From contig NZ_WIXL01000004.1 in NCBI RefSeq assembly GCF_010993955.1, forward strand, positions 62,001 through 126,000: a stretch of 64,000 nucleotides of DNA. Direction: 5' to 3'. The number at the start of each line of letters is the position of its first letter. Within the stretch, counting starts at the first letter, position 1. The translations under genes were made by a program, and so were the position numbers. This DNA is from Oceanobacillus halotolerans. Lineage in GTDB: Bacteria; Bacillota; Bacilli; Bacillales; Amphibacillaceae. The notes beneath the pieces are model-generated. The model had not been told where the DNA came from, did no database searches, and saw only the letters and a list, made by a program, of their open reading frames with translations. Of the stretch, positions 62,525 through 64,000 are shown in pieces.

Positions 62525-62974
62525 CTACAACATATTTAGTAGTGCATAGAATGAATCTTCATCTCGTTCATCTAATGCTTTGTCAATTAATCGTTTTTTG
62601 TTTGCTAATTCTAACTCATCAATTACTGCACTTTTCTGATCTTTATCGTTTTGTTTTTCAATACTTTCAATAATATCATCTTCATAATATGGTTTTGCGA
62701 TTGTATATAACTGTATTAAGAAATCAGGTAAGTAAATGAGTTCATTCATTGGGACATGAATGGTATTTTCCCCATTTCGGAATGCAAATTCAGCCTCTCG
62801 ATTGTCGATTTGTTGCGTTATGCGATTAATGCGGATTTCTTTTGATGCAGTCGGGACAAACTTATACACTTCGTCGTTTATCGTAATGGTAAAATACTGA
62901 TATGCTAAGATAATATGCACGAATTCTGAATCTACTGTGACATGATAAGGCTTTAGGCATCTTACGTTTACCAT
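62525..62974 (-). CDS. IDEAL-domain protein, paralogue 1
   Basis: A 149-residue protein starting MVNVRCLKPYHVTVDSEFVHIILAYQYFTI. The C-terminal LIDKALDERDEDSFYALLNML is an IDEAL domain, a short Firmicute motif of unknown role found at protein ends. The N-terminal ~110 residues look beta-rich and are shared with the gene at 63306-63740. No catalytic residues are evident. AGGAGGTG precedes the ATG. Confidence 0.82.
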   Translation of the reverse strand: MVNVRCLKPYHVTVDSEFVHIILAYQYFTITINDEVYKFVPTASKEIRINRITQQIDNREAEFAFRNGENTIHVPMNELIYLPDFLIQLYTIAKPYYEDDIIESIEKQNDKDQKSAVIDELELANKKRLIDKALDERDEDSFYALLNML

Positions 62975-63107
62975 TCTTGCACCTCCTGAAATTAAATAAC
63001 CATAATTTATAATAGATTACTTTATTCTTTTCGTCGTTTTTATCGCTGTTATAGTATTAATACCCCTTTCCGAAAAAAGGTAAACCTATTTTTTTAAACT
63101 TTTTATT

Positions 63108-63226
63108 AGAAAAACTCGTTCGCTTGTCTTTTAGTGAAGGTGTTAGTTTTTCTTATACTTGGGACGTAAAAATTTGTACCTACGTCGAGTCTGCTTCTTA
63201 GCTAAAATTTTATACTTTCCTAACGT
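63108..63226. repeat. F4 repeat, copy c
   Basis: GTTCGCTTGTCTTTTAGTG, TTTTTCTTATACTTGGGACG, CTACGTCGAGTCTGCTTC and TATACTTTCCTAACGTGC in the F4 order. 62975-63107 shows nothing else recognisable. Confidence 0.7.
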
Positions 63227-63232
63227 GCAAAA

Positions 63233-63279
63233 AAAGAAGAAGACATCCCTAAATAAATAGGTATGTCTTCTGCAGCTGA
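63233..63279 (-). terminator. terminator of IDEAL-domain gene 2
   Basis: AGAAGACATCCCTA and TAGGTATGTCTTCT pair strongly and the minus strand continues with TCTTTTTTT. Confidence 0.85.
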
Positions 63280-63305
63280 TTAGTTAGGGATAGCAATACT
63301 ACACA

Positions 63306-63740
63306 CTATAGTAAGGTAACTAGTGCATAAAATGCTTCTTCATCCCGCTCATCTAATGCTTTATCGATTAGGCGTTTTAAATTCATTTGTTCCAATTCAT
63401 CAATAATGACAGCGTTTCCATTTTCCAGTTCTTCAAACACTTCTTTAATATAATAAGGCTCTGTTATCGCATGCAATTGCGCTAAAAAGTCAGGAAGTGA
63501 TATGAGGTCTGTCATCGAAATCTTTAATATTTCTTTTCCTTTTTGAAAAGCAAATGTGTCATGGATATTCTCAATCTTATGGGTATAACGATTTACACAG
63601 ATTTCTTTTGCATCAACAGGCACAAACTGGTATACCTGATTGTTCACAAATACAGAAAAATATTGATATGCTAAGATAACCCGTACATATTTATCATCGG
63701 CTTTAATGTAATAAGGTCTTAACATTTTAACATTTACCAC
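63306..63740 (-). CDS. IDEAL-domain protein, paralogue 2
   Basis: A 144-residue paralogue: MVNVKMLRPYYIKADDKYVRVILAYQYFSVF and C-terminal RLIDKALDERDEEAFYALVTLL. GTG 63740 is chosen because GGGAGA lies upstream and the protein then begins like its paralogue. The two genes have separate terminators and an F4 repeat between them, so this is an old tandem duplication, now separately expressed. Confidence 0.8.
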   Translation of the reverse strand: MVNVKMLRPYYIKADDKYVRVILAYQYFSVFVNNQVYQFVPVDAKEICVNRYTHKIENIHDTFAFQKGKEILKISMTDLISLPDFLAQLHAITEPYYIKEVFEELENGNAVIIDELEQMNLKRLIDKALDERDEEAFYALVTLL

Positions 63741-63857
63741 ATATCCCATCTCCCTAAATTTCATACTCTAAATTTTCTGTTAATTAATTTTACATGATAC
63801 AGAAGATGATTGCAATAGGGAATTCACATTCTTTTCATATTTATTCTTATTTTCTAT

Positions 63858-63965
63858 AAAGCTTAACTCATTCGATGGGGGTTTCCGACTCGACAGGACG
63901 TGATAGTACTGACGTTGCGATTGACGTGGCGTTATTAGTTAGCCTGCCAGTTAACACGTGATTAA
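63858..63965. repeat. F5 repeat, copy d (reversed)
   Basis: AAGCTTAACTCATTCGATGG, GACTCGACAGGACGTGATAG, TTGCGATTGACGTGGCG and GCCAGTTAACACGTGAT are the F5 phrases of 44282-44495 in reverse order and orientation. Confidence 0.7.
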
Positions 63966-63969
63966 AAAA

Positions 63970-63999
63970 GTGACCGACCTTTTCAAAAGATCGATCACA
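63970..63999 (-). terminator. terminator of a minus-strand gene beyond the window
   Basis: GTGACCGACC and its partner GATCGATCAC form a stem; TTTTTT follows on the minus strand, so a gene on that strand probably ends just past 64000. Confidence 0.65.
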
Positions 64000-64000
64000 A

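Overview
This window looks like chromosome of a low-GC, endospore-forming, motile member of the Bacillaceae, closest in flavour to Oceanobacillus/Virgibacillus-type genera; the genus is an inference. The evidence is a long block collinear with the Bacillus subtilis uvrB-minJ-ctpB-ftsXE-cccB-yvjA-prfB-secA-hpf-fliTSD-csrA-fliW-flgLKNM-comF-degV-degUS-yvyE region, together with GerP-like spore germination genes, SinI/SinR and Gram-positive wall enzymes. No rRNA, tRNA, CRISPR array, prophage or transposase gene was seen.

Layout. 1-454: 5' part of uvrB. 1464-4077: a ykoN/ykoQ/ykoP-like cluster (glycosyltransferase, metallophosphoesterase, unknown). 5113-9644: a denitrification module inserted into the conserved backbone: lipoprotein copper nitrite reductase NirK, an unknown membrane protein, and a two-subunit heme-copper, CuA-bearing putative NO reductase. 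Two FNR-type palindromes sit at the same distance from plausible -10 boxes. 9910-22258: division and envelope core (minJ, ctpB, an M23 hydrolase, ftsX, ftsE, cccB, yvjA, prfB with its +1 frameshift, secA). 23143-34077: hpf, the late flagellar operon (with hag absent from its usual place) and comFA/comFC without comFB. 34146-38139: degV, degU, degS, yvyE.

38539-44220 is the most distinctive region. It holds a biofilm-matrix locus with a TasA/camelysin-type fibre protein, TapA, the SipW signal peptidase, a second TasA-like protein that ends in an LPVTA sortase signal, SinI and SinR, and a divergent class D-type sortase. A c-di-GMP-I (GEMM) riboswitch candidate lies directly upstream of sinI, and several SinR-like boxes occupy the tasA/sortase intergenic region, one inside the tasA promoter spacer. 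The combination suggests covalent anchoring of TasA-like fibres to the wall under joint SinR and c-di-GMP control; this is inference.

44521-64000 holds an LCP ligase, a lipoprotein class B PBP, an Hsp20-like protein, a ureohydrolase that matches guanidine hydrolase GdmH better than agmatinase, a CbiO-type metal-transport ATPase, a reduced gerP-like spore cluster, three zinc-ribbon proteins (one YvbJ/TcaA-like), two short-chain chromate transporters, a YwrD-like gamma-glutamyltransferase, an acetamidase/formamidase and two IDEAL-domain paralogues.

The intergenic space is crowded with at least six families of dispersed non-coding repeats (called F1 to F6 here). F1 is a roughly 500-base imperfect inverted repeat; F3 has inverted ends; at 11307-12190 an F6 lies inside an F3 that lies inside an F1. 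A 21-base tandem array fills the chrA-ggt gap.
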